Shown here: one piece after another, positions 43,491 to 51,258 of the stretch
Position numbering within the stretch: position 1 is the first letter of the stretch
How the letters are laid out: every line of letters begins with the position of its first letter
Source of the DNA: Butyrivibrio sp. YAB3001
Lineage (GTDB): Bacteria; Bacillota; Clostridia; Lachnospirales; Lachnospiraceae
DNA length: 64,000 bases
Assembly: GCF_900112195.1 (NCBI RefSeq)
Contig: NZ_FOKR01000004.1
Span: 216,114 to 280,113 of the forward strand
Direction: 5' to 3'
Program-made: the position numbers and the translations under genes
The notes under the pieces: generated by a model
What the model saw: only the letters and a program-made list of their open reading frames with translations
Databases searched by the model: none
What the model was told of the DNA's origin: nothing

Positions 43491-43612
43491 AGAATGTCGC
43501 TCGCGACATTCTCGCGCCGAGCGCGGTTGCATTCATGCAACATATTCCTATCGTGCGAGTGCGCATCCATAGCGGAGCGTTTTTTATGGAATAGGTATGT
43601 CCTATTCCATAA
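43491..43612 (-). other. Three perfect hairpins in the leader downstream of the riboswitch
   Basis: Perfect stems at 43491-43499/43504-43512, 43526-43531/43536-43541 and 43584-43595/43601-43612, in an unusually CpG-rich segment between the riboswitch terminator and the BMP gene. The first is followed by a T-rich stretch on the minus strand and could also terminate. No ORF was found here. Confidence 0.6.
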
Positions 43613-43644
43613 GAAAAAGGCGTAGAACCCAAGTTTCTACGCCT
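43610..43644 (-). terminator. Expression-platform terminator of the guanine riboswitch
   Basis: A ten-base perfect stem (43618-43627 with 43635-43644) followed by TTTTTCTT on the minus strand, about 60 bases after the aptamer. It is the expected OFF structure when purine is bound. Confidence 0.85.
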
Positions 43645-43702
43645 ATCTGATTTGATAACTTTAACAATTAGTACAAAAAAACTCTTGTATCTGCATCAAA
43701 CA

Positions 43703-43771
43703 CTCGATAGTCCGGTAATTTACGGTAACCGGGTAGAAACATCAAATCCATATCATTTGACCTATATCGAT
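43703..43771 (-). ncRNA. Purine riboswitch aptamer, guanine class
   Basis: Read on the minus strand. P1 arms TCGATA/TATCGA close the structure; P2 CAAA/TTTG has the loop TGATATGGA; J2/3 reads TTTCTACC; P3 CCGGT/ACCGG has the loop TACCGTAAATT. J3/1 GGACTAT has C at the specificity position, which selects guanine (or hypoxanthine/xanthine) over adenine. It sits ahead of a purine nucleoside importer and xpt, as known for this class. Confidence 0.92.
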
Positions 43772-43821
43772 AAAATACCCGCTTATATTAGCAAAGAAAA
43801 ATCAAGATTACAAGCTTTTTT

Positions 43822-43997
43822 TCATCTTTTCTTTGTTTTTGTCCCCTCATACACGCCCCTGAACGCATTCACATCCTCTTGGGTCACATTTTCTTTATCA
43901 TCGCCATCTTTGCATAGAAAGCAATTCCATAAACCACCTGTTTCTCATAGCCTTCCGGGATTACCGGTTTGCAATATACCGCATTCATCATACGCAT
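43822..43997 (-). pseudogene. Frameshifted small gene, unidentified
   Basis: A coding-looking frame (MRMMNAVYCKPVIPEGYEK, QVVYGIAFYAKM) stops at 43884, and a second frame continues as KDGDDKENVTQEDVNAFRG to a stop at 43822. The junction around 43900 fits a frameshift inside one former gene. The open frame also extends a few codons upstream of the ATG. No family recognised and no Shine-Dalgarno found. Confidence 0.35.
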
Positions 43998-44037
43998 TAT
44001 AGTCTGCAGGGAATTTTTATTGAATTTCCTCTGTAAT

Positions 44038-44071
44038 AAAAAAGCCCCATCAAACTCTCGCTTGATGAGGC
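44038..44071 (-). terminator. Intrinsic terminator after the 168-residue membrane protein gene
   Basis: Arms GCCCCATCAA and TTGATGAGGC (one mismatch) with an eight-base loop, followed by six T on the minus strand, about 60 bases after the stop at 44130. Confidence 0.75.
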
Positions 44072-44129
44072 CTTACAGATACCCTTAAAGCCTAGATTTT
44101 ACCTAATCATTTCATTGTTCTGCCAAGCT

Positions 44130-44636
44130 TTATCGCTTTGACATAATGCCAATTGAGTGGTCGACCGGAACTCGAATTTCGTCTGTCGCAAGACTTCCAT
44201 CGGCATAAACACTGTGATCTGACCTATAAATAACTATCAGCCTTATAGATAGAAGTATTAAAGCAATTCCAAATATTGCATAAGTTCTGATCCATGTTGC
44301 GACGCCAATGCGTGGCTGCGCAAGATTTATGTCGTCTGTATAATACAGCACTATGGAATCACCATCATGCTCAGCTCCCATTCCTGTTATATTGTAGGAA
44401 TGATAGTGGTTATTATCATCCATAAAAGTTGCAGTCTCAACGCCTTTTCCAGAAGAGTATTTTGCAACTACAGTATTAGCACCTTTAATACTTTTGTACT
44501 CGGAATACTGCATTCTAACAGTATAAGCTAAGATAAGAAAACAAATTACCCACAGCACCCACCAGATTGATGCTGCATATCGCCTTTCAAATCGCTCTGC
44601 TTCCTTTCCTGTATGAACCTCCCGATATCTCCCCAT
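44130..44636 (-). CDS. DUF3592-like membrane protein, 168 residues
   Basis: The start at 44636 has AGGAGG eight bases upstream. There are two transmembrane helices (about 25-43 and 117-137) with an extracytoplasmic beta-rich region between them (TVVAKYSSGKG, IVLYYTDDINLAQPRIG). The IVLYYxxxNP-like block resembles DUF3592. Function unknown. It lies 84 bases downstream of the LytTR regulator gene and could belong to the same transcript. Confidence 0.7.
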   Translation of the reverse strand: MGRYREVHTGKEAERFERRYAASIWWVLWVICFLILAYTVRMQYSEYKSIKGANTVVAKYSSGKGVETATFMDDNNHYHSYNITGMGAEHDGDSIVLYYTDDINLAQPRIGVATWIRTYAIFGIALILLSIRLIVIYRSDHSVYADGSLATDEIRVPVDHSIGIMSKR

Positions 44637-44720
44637 TTTGTAATCCTCCTTTCTCTGACTCTGAAAAATAGAATACTTCAAACTTCCTAACATCAACTAA
44701 CATCCGATTGTTCCAGAGCC

Positions 44721-45455
44721 TCAAAAGGCAAAATTCTGTTTCATTTCATTATATTTATCAGCTGTCATAAGGGCTGTTTCTTCTGTATCTTTCAGGGTTA
44801 CAGTATAAGTCCACCTACCATATATTTCAAGCTTCTTAACAGCCTCCGTTTTGATGATATAGGATTTATGACACCTCATGAATCTGGCTGGGTCCAACTT
44901 CTCCTGAATGGAGGATAGGGATGCGGTTGTCAGAAAAACCTCGTCTTTTGTTACTATTCTGGTCATCCCGTCTGTTCGCTCAACCATAATTATGTCACCA
45001 GTGTCTACAAGATTTATCTCTTCCTTTCCACGAATGACCAGCTTTTCATGGGATGAATCAGGCTTATTGTGAGCTACAGACTCACTCGCCCCAGCGGTCA
45101 TGTCTTTGATTCGCTGCAACGTTTTTCCTATACGCTCCAGATCAAAAGGCTTTACCAAATAGTCAAAAGCATAGATTTCAAAGGCGTTTGCCATGTACTC
45201 ACTGTGGGCTGTTGCAAAGACAATTTTCACCTTTGGGTCAACCTCAGTAATGGCCTTGGCGCAGTCAAGGCCGCTCTCGCCGGCCAGATCTATATCCATG
45301 AAAACCACATCTGGACGATAGTTTATAAAATCACTGATGGCCGCCGCAAAATTGCCACAGGAGGATACCACCTGACATCCCTCGCTTTTTTCTATCATCT
45401 TGCCGAGGATCTTGCGAATCTGCTCTTCATCCTCCACCACCATTACCTTTAGCAT
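44721..45455 (-). CDS. LytTR-family response regulator
   Basis: 244 residues. Receiver domain 1-120: acidic pocket VVEDEE, phosphoacceptor Asp54 in VVFMDIDLAG, then FATAHSEYMANAFEIYAFDYLVKPF. LytTR DNA-binding domain at about 140-240: GDIIMVERTDGMTRIVT, RCHKSYIIKTEAVKKLEIYGR. AAAGGAG lies eight bases before the ATG, overlapping the end of floA. The partner kinase is probably the GHKL protein at 46925, two genes upstream. Confidence 0.94.
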   Translation of the reverse strand: MLKVMVVEDEEQIRKILGKMIEKSEGCQVVSSCGNFAAAISDFINYRPDVVFMDIDLAGESGLDCAKAITEVDPKVKIVFATAHSEYMANAFEIYAFDYLVKPFDLERIGKTLQRIKDMTAGASESVAHNKPDSSHEKLVIRGKEEINLVDTGDIIMVERTDGMTRIVTKDEVFLTTASLSSIQEKLDPARFMRCHKSYIIKTEAVKKLEIYGRWTYTVTLKDTEETALMTADKYNEMKQNFAF

Positions 45456-45468
45456 AAATGAAACTCCT

Positions 45469-46440
45469 TTATAACTGTTTGTCTTTCTTATTCTCTACGT
45501 ACTGCATAACACCGGTTCCGATGTCGTTTTTCATCTTGGTATCAGCCTGAACGTTCTTTAAATTGTAATAGTCAAGTACTCCAAGATTGCCTGATCTGAG
45601 GGCTTCTGCCATAGCTCTGGGAATGTCAGCCTCAGCCTTAACTACCTCGGCCTTCATCTCCTGCTCAAGGGCTACCGCCATAGCTCTTCTTTCTTCTGCT
45701 TTGGCCTGAGCAATCTTGGTATTGGCTTCCGCCTGAAGGCTCTGAAGATTAGCACCAATGTTTCTTCCAATATCAATGTCAGCTATATCAATTGACATGA
45801 TGTCATAGGCTGTGCCTGAATCAAGTCCCTTTTCCAAAACAACCTTTGAAATGTCATCCGGATTCTCAAGAACGCTGCTATGAGTTTGGGCAGAGCCTAC
45901 TGTTGTTACAATGCCTTCACCTACTCTTGCAAGAACTGTGGCTTCACCGGCGCCACCAATGAGATGATCGATGTTGGTCCTTACTGTTACACGAGCCTTT
46001 ACCAGAAGCTCGATACCATCTTTTGCTACCGCTGCGATTTGAGGAGTTTCAATAACCTTTGGGGTTACACTCATGGTAACAGCTTCAAATACGTCACGGC
46101 CCGCAAGATCAATAGCTGAAGCCTGCTCGAAGGAAAGATTCATGCTGGCCCTTTCAGCAGCTATCAAAGCGTTAACTACGCTGTCAACGTTACCACCTGC
46201 CAGGTAATGAGCCTCCAGCTGATTGGTCTTAACATCCAGGCCTGCTTTGGTTGCCTTGATCATAGGATCCACAATCTTGGCTGGTTTTACACGACGAAGC
46301 TTCATTCCTACCAGTGTAAAGATACTTATCTTAACACCGCTGGCCACTGCTGATATCCACATTCCAACGGGAATTATTGTAAAAAATACCACTAAAAGTA
46401 ATATTATTAGAGCTGCGGTTATTATAGTTGTTGTTATCAT
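45469..46440 (-). CDS. floA: Flotillin-like protein FloA
   Basis: 323 residues. An N-terminal membrane-inserted helix (residues 5-45) is followed by an SPFH domain and a long Ala/Glu-rich coiled coil ([28 protein letters not shown]). Blocks [23 protein letters not shown] and [20 protein letters not shown] are diagnostic of FloA. It organises membrane microdomains. Its ATG directly follows the NfeD stop codon with GGAGGAG in the NfeD end, so the two are coupled. Confidence 0.95.
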   Translation of the reverse strand: MITTTIITAALIILLLVVFFTIIPVGMWISAVASGVKISIFTLVGMKLRRVKPAKIVDPMIKATKAGLDVKTNQLEAHYLAGGNVDSVVNALIAAERASMNLSFEQASAIDLAGRDVFEAVTMSVTPKVIETPQIAAVAKDGIELLVKARVTVRTNIDHLIGGAGEATVLARVGEGIVTTVGSAQTHSSVLENPDDISKVVLEKGLDSGTAYDIMSIDIADIDIGRNIGANLQSLQAEANTKIAQAKAEERRAMAVALEQEMKAEVVKAEADIPRAMAEALRSGNLGVLDYYNLKNVQADTKMKNDIGTGVMQYVENKKDKQL

Positions 46441-46923
46441 TTATTTCTCCTCCTGAACGAGTATTCTATTATTTTTTACTTCTGTTATCACAAGAGCCGA
46501 ATCCTTTTTTATATAATAATTCGATGAAAGGATGTCGAGCTTTACTCCGTCAAACTCTCCTTTTCCCGAAGGACGAAGGTCCGTAAGGGCAATGCCTTTT
46601 TTTCCAATAAGGTATTCCATATCGGTTTCATCAATGAACAGATTCTTGCCCTGAAGATCCGTATCCAACTTGAGTGGGGATTTGATCTTCTTTGAACTAA
46701 ATACCACGATACTTATGACCAACATTACCGCGATCACCACAATGGCGATAATGCCTACCAATATCCTCTCCGAAGCATTTCTTCCTGTTAAAAAAATCCC
46801 TGCCGAAGTAAATATTATTCCTGATATCCCCGGTAGTCCAAACCCCGGCATGTAGAATTCAACGCCTATAAGTAGGATACCCACAATCAGTACTACAATA
46901 CCCAATATCTGAACTGCTCCCAT
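46441..46923 (-). CDS. NfeD-family membrane protein
   Basis: 160 residues from ATG 46923. There are three hydrophobic helices in the first 90 residues (ILGIVVLIVGILLIGVEFYMPGFG, IIFTSAGIFL, ILVGIIAIVVIAVMLVISIVV), then the OB-fold NfeD domain (LIGKKGIALTDLRPSGKGEFDG). The short NfeD form pairs with FloA/SPFH proteins throughout bacteria. It begins one base past the kinase stop codon. Confidence 0.92.
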   Translation of the reverse strand: MGAVQILGIVVLIVGILLIGVEFYMPGFGLPGISGIIFTSAGIFLTGRNASERILVGIIAIVVIAVMLVISIVVFSSKKIKSPLKLDTDLQGKNLFIDETDMEYLIGKKGIALTDLRPSGKGEFDGVKLDILSSNYYIKKDSALVITEVKNNRILVQEEK

Positions 46924-46924
46924 T

Positions 46925-47686
46925 TTACTCTTCCTTTCCAAAGCTGACTGTGAATATTGTTTCTTCTTCGTCAGATTTAAGTACAATTTTTCCTTTTGCT
47001 TTACTTACTATCTCAGATACAATTGCAAGTCCCATGCCATGGCCCTCTTCCTTTTTTGTGGTAAAGCCTTTTTTGAAAATGCTTTCTCTGATCTCCAACG
47101 GTATTTCCGGTCCGTTGTTCTCAACACTGAAAATGTACTGCTGTGGCGATTCCGTAATGTTTATCCTGATCTTCTTTTCCTGAACATCACTGTCCTCAAG
47201 AGCTTTTTCTGCATTATCAATGATGTTTGATAAAACCTTACAAAGTTCCCAGTCCTCAATAATCAGGTTCTTAAGATCTGATTTTACCTCGATCAGAAAC
47301 TCGATTTTTTTTGCTTCTGCTTCAGCAGACTTGGCAGCAAGGAGTGCATTTATGGCGGGCTTAGACGTCTTTACAGCTTTCCCCGTTTTTAATAGCTCCT
47401 TGTACACTTTCCTGAGGTATGAATTCATTTCATCATATTCCTCAAGTTCCATGAGACCATACACGATCTGCAGCTGATTCAGATAATCATGTCTGTCCAT
47501 CCTGAGTTTGTCATTAAGCCTGGACAGATTGTCTATGGTCTCAATAAGAGCATTGTTCCTGTCTAGCAGCTTCTGATAATTCTTTATTAAAATGATTATG
47601 CAGCCGGTTAATATCACCACCAGCGTGGCACAAAAGATAAGATATATTAACATGCTTTTCAAAACCGCCTCTGTATTTATAATCAA
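46925..47686 (-). CDS. GHKL sensor histidine kinase (Spo0B-like dimerisation)
   Basis: 253 residues (TTG 47686; an in-frame ATG eleven codons later is possible). One transmembrane helix (about 12-34), a coiled coil, then LRMDRHDYLNQLQIVYGLME with phosphoacceptor His66. The ATPase domain has VLSNIIDNAEKAL (N box) and GHGMGLAIVSEIV (G2 box). The sensor part is almost absent, so the signal may be sensed in the membrane or through partners. It is first in an operon with NfeD, FloA and the LytTR regulator. Confidence 0.9.
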   Translation of the reverse strand: MIINTEAVLKSMLIYLIFCATLVVILTGCIIILIKNYQKLLDRNNALIETIDNLSRLNDKLRMDRHDYLNQLQIVYGLMELEEYDEMNSYLRKVYKELLKTGKAVKTSKPAINALLAAKSAEAEAKKIEFLIEVKSDLKNLIIEDWELCKVLSNIIDNAEKALEDSDVQEKKIRINITESPQQYIFSVENNGPEIPLEIRESIFKKGFTTKKEEGHGMGLAIVSEIVSKAKGKIVLKSDEEETIFTVSFGKEE

Positions 47687-47767
47687 ATATTACCATTCCC
47701 ACATATGTAAACAACATATACTCTCTCAATTATACAAAATAGAGGCTGAAATGACAGTATTTGATAA

Positions 47768-47885
47768 TTACTCCTCTAAAAAGTGCATATACAATTTGTT
47801 GTCTAAGTAGTTCTGAATATATTCGTCAGATGTCTGTCCAAAATCTTCTTCAAAGGATCCAGCAGATGAGATAATGCTGTCAACA
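47768..47885 (-). pseudogene. C-terminal gene fragment, unidentified
   Basis: An open frame without a start codon reads SAGSFEEDFGQTSDEYIQ and NYLDNKLYMHFLEE to a stop at 47768. Composition and periodicity look like coding sequence. It begins right beside a terminator hairpin, so the front of the gene was probably lost. The protein family is unknown. Confidence 0.3.
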
Positions 47886-47888
47886 AAG

Positions 47889-47919
47889 AAAAAACAGACC
47901 TTTTTTCGGGTCTGTTTTA
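47889..47919. terminator. Bidirectional intrinsic terminator
   Basis: A ten-base perfect stem (47891-47900 with 47909-47918) flanked by A-run and T-run, serving the lipoprotein gene at 48010 on the minus strand. Apart from the gene fragment, the 47687-48009 interval holds nothing else recognisable. Confidence 0.75.
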
Positions 47920-48009
47920 TCCTTATTTATAAAATCATTTAGAGTATTCCGTAAGCCATATCATACACCCAACCACTTCTATGCCAAACTAAAGCCGTCA
48001 GTTAACTGC

Positions 48010-48402
48010 TTATCCTTCTCTTGTCAGGACTACATGTCCTTTCGCCTTTTTGCCGGTAACGGTAAGCGTATATTTTCCTGCTGATTCAACACCAACTTTG
48101 AAGTTTCCGGATTTCATCTTATTGCCGCGATATACTGGTTTTTCGTCCTCTTTTTGAATATTTAAAGAAATATCGCCTGATTCAGCTTCTATCTGCACAT
48201 CAATGCTCTCGCCTTCATTCATATCAAGTTCGTGAGTATAAGATGTGTTAAGCACATTAAACTCAATATCGAAATGATTTGCATCGCCGGTCTTACTTCC
48301 GTCAAAGGTTGCATCGTTTCCGCATGAACACAACAGCACTAAAACCAGCATTCTAACAAGCAAACCAGAAACTCTCCCACATGAATTACTCCCATTTTTC
48401 AT
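48010..48402 (-). CDS. Small lipoprotein, 130 residues
   Basis: From ATG 48402 (AAGGA upstream). Lipobox LCSC gives a lipidated Cys at about 27. The mature part is a single beta-sandwich-like domain (FDIEFNVLNTSYTHELDMNEG, GKYTLTVTGKKAKGHVVLTRE). Similar small lipoproteins are common in Lachnospiraceae; function unknown. It follows the HNH gene by 23 bases. Confidence 0.75.
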   Translation of the reverse strand: MKNGSNSCGRVSGLLVRMLVLVLLCSCGNDATFDGSKTGDANHFDIEFNVLNTSYTHELDMNEGESIDVQIEAESGDISLNIQKEDEKPVYRGNKMKSGNFKVGVESAGKYTLTVTGKKAKGHVVLTREG

Positions 48403-48425
48403 CACGTTTTTCCTTTTACTTAAAC

Positions 48426-48725
48426 TCAACTGTAAACTTTCTCCCATTCCTTCTTATATTCATTAGCAGTCAGGGTAAATACTCTTTTAAGGTAAGGATA
48501 ATATTCCTCAACAGCCACTATCCTTGAGCCTTTCTGCTTATTGCAGTTCTTGCAAAGTGGCAGGAGATTTCTTTCGTCATCTGCTCCGCCTCTATACTTA
48601 GGGACGAAATGCTCTATAGTAGCCTTCTCAAAAGAAATATGCTTTCCACAACGAGCACACACTCCATCCGTCTTGCCAAGAACAATACGCTTAATATCAG
48701 CTTTTCTTTGCTTCTTTCCCCTCAT
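48426..48725 (-). CDS. HNH endonuclease
   Basis: 99 residues from ATG 48725, which overlaps the stop of the preceding gene (ATGA). The HNH core is clear: CARCGKHISFEKATIEHFVP, then GGADDERNLLPLCKNCNKQKG, with two CxxC zinc pairs. Stand-alone HNH proteins can be homing, restriction or DNA-repair nucleases. Neighbours do not indicate which. Confidence 0.92.
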   Translation of the reverse strand: MRGKKQRKADIKRIVLGKTDGVCARCGKHISFEKATIEHFVPKYRGGADDERNLLPLCKNCNKQKGSRIVAVEEYYPYLKRVFTLTANEYKKEWEKVYS

Positions 48726-50068
48726 ACGCACCCCCTTCGGCTCCACACACCGGAGGGTCCTCCCTTCACTCCTACTTTCAAATCTTTCCTACAAATATAA
48801 AGAAGATGGTTCGTACTTCCAAGCAATTCTCTCTTTTCAGAGAAATTCAGATACCATTCGCATAGTTTCTTGAAATCCTCATCGGTAACGGAGAAATCCG
48901 CCCTGTGCTCTATAGGTTCCAGAATCCCGTCAACACCGGTTGTTGTTATCCATGATACATTCTTATTTTCAAAGAGCTGTTCAAACTCCGATATATCATA
49001 ACCGGTAAAGAGTTGCTCTTTAAAGTGTCTGATGCGGAAATCATCAGTAAAATTCTCTTCCTGCCCCACAGCCCAGTTACCATAAAAATAGTTAGAGTAC
49101 ATAATCGCGTAAACCGATATGAAAGCAAACATTATCACTCCACCAGGCTTTGTCACCCTTATAGCTTCATCTATCGCCTTATTCACTTCATCGACTTCAT
49201 ACAAGTGATATAAAGGTCCCAAAACAAGTGTGACATCAAAAGAATTGTCTTCAAGCATCTCCAGTTTTGTTGCGTCTCCTTGAAATGCTCTGATATTTGC
49301 CATACCCTTGCTGTAATCTCTCAACACTTCAAGATTTTTCTCAACCAGTTCAACGGCAGTTACATCCATACCTTCTTTGGCGAGAGCGATGGAATATCTT
49401 CCTGTACCAGCACCGATCTCAAGTATCTTTGCTTTCTTATCAGCATATCTGTGGATGTAATTCATTGTAGTAGCATATTCAAGTCTGCCATGAACACTTC
49501 TTTCCAGACGGTCATCCTCGTCATACTGTGCATAGAACTTGCCCACGATTTCCTCTCTTGAAGCACCATCCACTATCTGATCAATTCTGGTAAAATATTC
49601 AGTCTCATTATCATGATGAATATATGCTCCGTTCTTAATCTGAACTCTAAGGCTTGCAGGGTTGTCTTTATTAACAGACATATAGACTTCATGAATGCAC
49701 ATCTGCCTGGCTTTTTCAAGTGTCAGCTCAAGTCCTTTTGTAGCATAGCCCTTTCCTCTGTATTTTTGAGATATGCAGTAACCAATATGCCCTGGTCCTT
49801 CCCGAAGGAAATCATTCAGACAGTGACGCAGGTTAAATACACCCACATAAACATCTCCATCTGCAAGTACATAAGTAGTATCAGGAACAAATCCTTCTGG
49901 CAGTTCTTTCCCCAAAGACCATTTGCGCTTTTTATCAATCCAATCTAAAAATTGCTCATAATTGTAGCCATACACGTTATTGATATAGCCATTTTCATTT
50001 TCTGGAAAAGTCATGTATAGCTCATAAGTTTTCCTGTAATCTGAATCCTGCACCCTGATTAGTTCCAT
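48722..50068 (-). CDS. Fusion: GNAT acetyltransferase plus SAM methyltransferase
   Basis: 448 residues from ATG 50068 (GGAGGAGG upstream). The first 175 residues are a GNAT N-acetyltransferase with HIGYCISQKYRGKGYATKGL (acetyl-CoA loop) and NKDNPASLRVQIKNGA. The rest is a class I methyltransferase with ILEIGAGTGRYSIALAKEG, VTLVLGPLYHLY and TKPGGVIMFAF. An odd Gly/Arg-rich tail (VKGGPSGVWSRRGCV) overlaps the HNH gene start, hinting that the original stop was lost. Substrates are not evident. Confidence 0.88.
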   Translation of the reverse strand: MELIRVQDSDYRKTYELYMTFPENENGYINNVYGYNYEQFLDWIDKKRKWSLGKELPEGFVPDTTYVLADGDVYVGVFNLRHCLNDFLREGPGHIGYCISQKYRGKGYATKGLELTLEKARQMCIHEVYMSVNKDNPASLRVQIKNGAYIHHDNETEYFTRIDQIVDGASREEIVGKFYAQYDEDDRLERSVHGRLEYATTMNYIHRYADKKAKILEIGAGTGRYSIALAKEGMDVTAVELVEKNLEVLRDYSKGMANIRAFQGDATKLEMLEDNSFDVTLVLGPLYHLYEVDEVNKAIDEAIRVTKPGGVIMFAFISVYAIMYSNYFYGNWAVGQEENFTDDFRIRHFKEQLFTGYDISEFEQLFENKNVSWITTTGVDGILEPIEHRADFSVTDEDFKKLCEWYLNFSEKRELLGSTNHLLYICRKDLKVGVKGGPSGVWSRRGCV

Positions 50069-50137
50069 ATTCTCCTCCTCCTGTAAAAACAAGCTCCACC
50101 AGACTCGACAAAACCTCGCCAAGTGCTTTGCTCAAAT

Positions 50138-50178
50138 AAAAAACCTCATCAAACTCTTTTCTATGTCTGATGAGGCTC
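50138..50178 (-). terminator. Intrinsic terminator
   Basis: Arms CCTCATCA and TGATGAGG with a long loop, followed by six T on the minus strand. It ends transcripts from the MerR gene or from the short ORF at 50226. Confidence 0.75.
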
Positions 50179-50225
50179 AATTCCCTGTGAATTATGCATC
50201 TTTAGATTCAAACCATGCATTTACT

Positions 50226-50324
50226 CTACGCCTCATCATACATAACACCAATAGTCCCCTGATTATTATTCACGGGATTTGTAGCAGATGGTGTATTTGA
50301 ATTGATGAGTATAACGTCTCTCAT
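50226..50324 (-). CDS. Possible short peptide gene, 32 residues
   Basis: An ATG at 50324 opens a 32-residue frame (RDVILINSNTPSATNPVNNN, then GTIGVMYDEA). A consensus promoter lies about 36 bases upstream and a terminator about 50 bases downstream, so a short transcript of about 200 bases is well supported. No strong Shine-Dalgarno is present, so it may instead be a non-coding RNA. Confidence 0.4.
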   Translation of the reverse strand: MRDVILINSNTPSATNPVNNNQGTIGVMYDEA

Positions 50325-50359
50325 AGTGATATATCGCTTTCTGAAAATTATTAGTTGTA

Positions 50360-50388
50360 AGTATAGTTGACTGATAAATCGCTGTCAA
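50360..50388 (-). promoter_or_regulatory. Consensus promoter of a short transcript
   Basis: On the minus strand TTGACA (50383-50388) and TATACT (50360-50365) are 17 bases apart, beginning 35 bases after the MerR-family gene stop. Confidence 0.75.
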
Positions 50389-50422
50389 TACTATTTTTAT
50401 CTGATTTTTCTAAACCAATTGT

Positions 50423-51151
50423 TTACTTGCCACAATAAATCTTTATTGCCTGATATACGAATTCTGCGGTTCCTTTGCCGCCCATCTTGTCGATGTTCTC
50501 AGTGAACTCTCCGCCGCCTGCATACATCTTACCAAGGCCGTAAAGAATCTCATCGGTGCATTTATACATGTTCTCGGTAATAAAGTCCTGTATCTTCCTG
50601 ACCTGAGCCTGAACCTCTGCGGAAGCCGGATCCTTACTGATCATTGGCCCGAATTCTTCGAAAATCCTTGAAAAATCAGCCATCAGGCCGCTCTCGTATT
50701 CCTTGGTCCAATTCTTGCTCTTTTCTGAAAACTCTTTATACTCAGGAGTCTGCCCCCACTGCTCTTTGGCTTTCTTTGAATATTCATCAAGCTTACTACT
50801 ATCAAATGCTGTAAAATCCAATCTTCTCACTCCTCTCGATTTAAGGTATTTGCACAGATTGAGTAAATTCTCAATATGCTCCTTCTTAAGTTCCAGAAGG
50901 CCGATCTGCTGCTCTAGTGCCTTCGTTTTGTCAAAATCAGATCTGTTTATTATTTCTTTTATGTCTTTAAGCGGAAACTCCAGCTCCTTGAACAGTAAAA
51001 TCTGCTGCAATTTCTCCAGTGCTGCATCGTCATACAGCCTGTAGCCTGACTCCGTGTATTCTGCCGGCTTTAAGAGTCCTATCTGGTCGTAATACTGCAA
51101 AGTGCGTATACTCACTCCTGTCAGTTTACTTACTTCATTTACTGTCTTCAT
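50423..51151 (-). CDS. MerR-family regulator with TipAS domain
   Basis: 242 residues from ATG 51151 (AGGAG nine bases upstream). The MerR HTH is VNEVSKLTGVSIRTLQYYDQIGLLKP at residues 3-28, with GYRLYDDAALEKLQQI, then a coiled coil. The C-terminal 130 residues are the TipAS ligand-binding domain (YKEFSEKSKNWTKEYESG and a closing IYQAIKIYC-like segment). TipAL-type proteins sense peptide antibiotics and activate resistance or efflux genes. No efflux gene is adjacent. Confidence 0.92.
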   Translation of the reverse strand: MKTVNEVSKLTGVSIRTLQYYDQIGLLKPAEYTESGYRLYDDAALEKLQQILLFKELEFPLKDIKEIINRSDFDKTKALEQQIGLLELKKEHIENLLNLCKYLKSRGVRRLDFTAFDSSKLDEYSKKAKEQWGQTPEYKEFSEKSKNWTKEYESGLMADFSRIFEEFGPMISKDPASAEVQAQVRKIQDFITENMYKCTDEILYGLGKMYAGGGEFTENIDKMGGKGTAEFVYQAIKIYCGK

Positions 51152-51179
51152 GGCTTTCATCTCCTTCACGTGTAACTAT

Positions 51180-51210
51180 AGCTTAAACCATGACGTAACG
51201 TTAGAGTCAA
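51180..51210 (-). promoter_or_regulatory. MerR-type promoter/operator of the TipAS regulator
   Basis: TTGACT (51205-51210) is followed on the minus strand by a long 19-base spacer containing the palindrome ACGTTACGT (51193-51201) and then TAAGCT. Overlong spacers with a central dyad are the hallmark of MerR-regulated promoters, so autoregulation is likely. Confidence 0.65.
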
Positions 51211-51258
51211 CACTTTTTCAGAAAAACGGTTCTTAGTTCGAGCAATTATTTTCGAATT

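Noticed and set aside
43652..44002. Plus-strand 116-residue open frame
   Set aside because: It covers the guanine riboswitch in antisense and the frameshifted minus-strand gene; composition is not coding-like.
47541..47729. Minus-strand 62-residue frame at the start of the GHKL kinase gene
   Set aside because: Shifted-frame overlap with the kinase coding region; it lacks family similarity.
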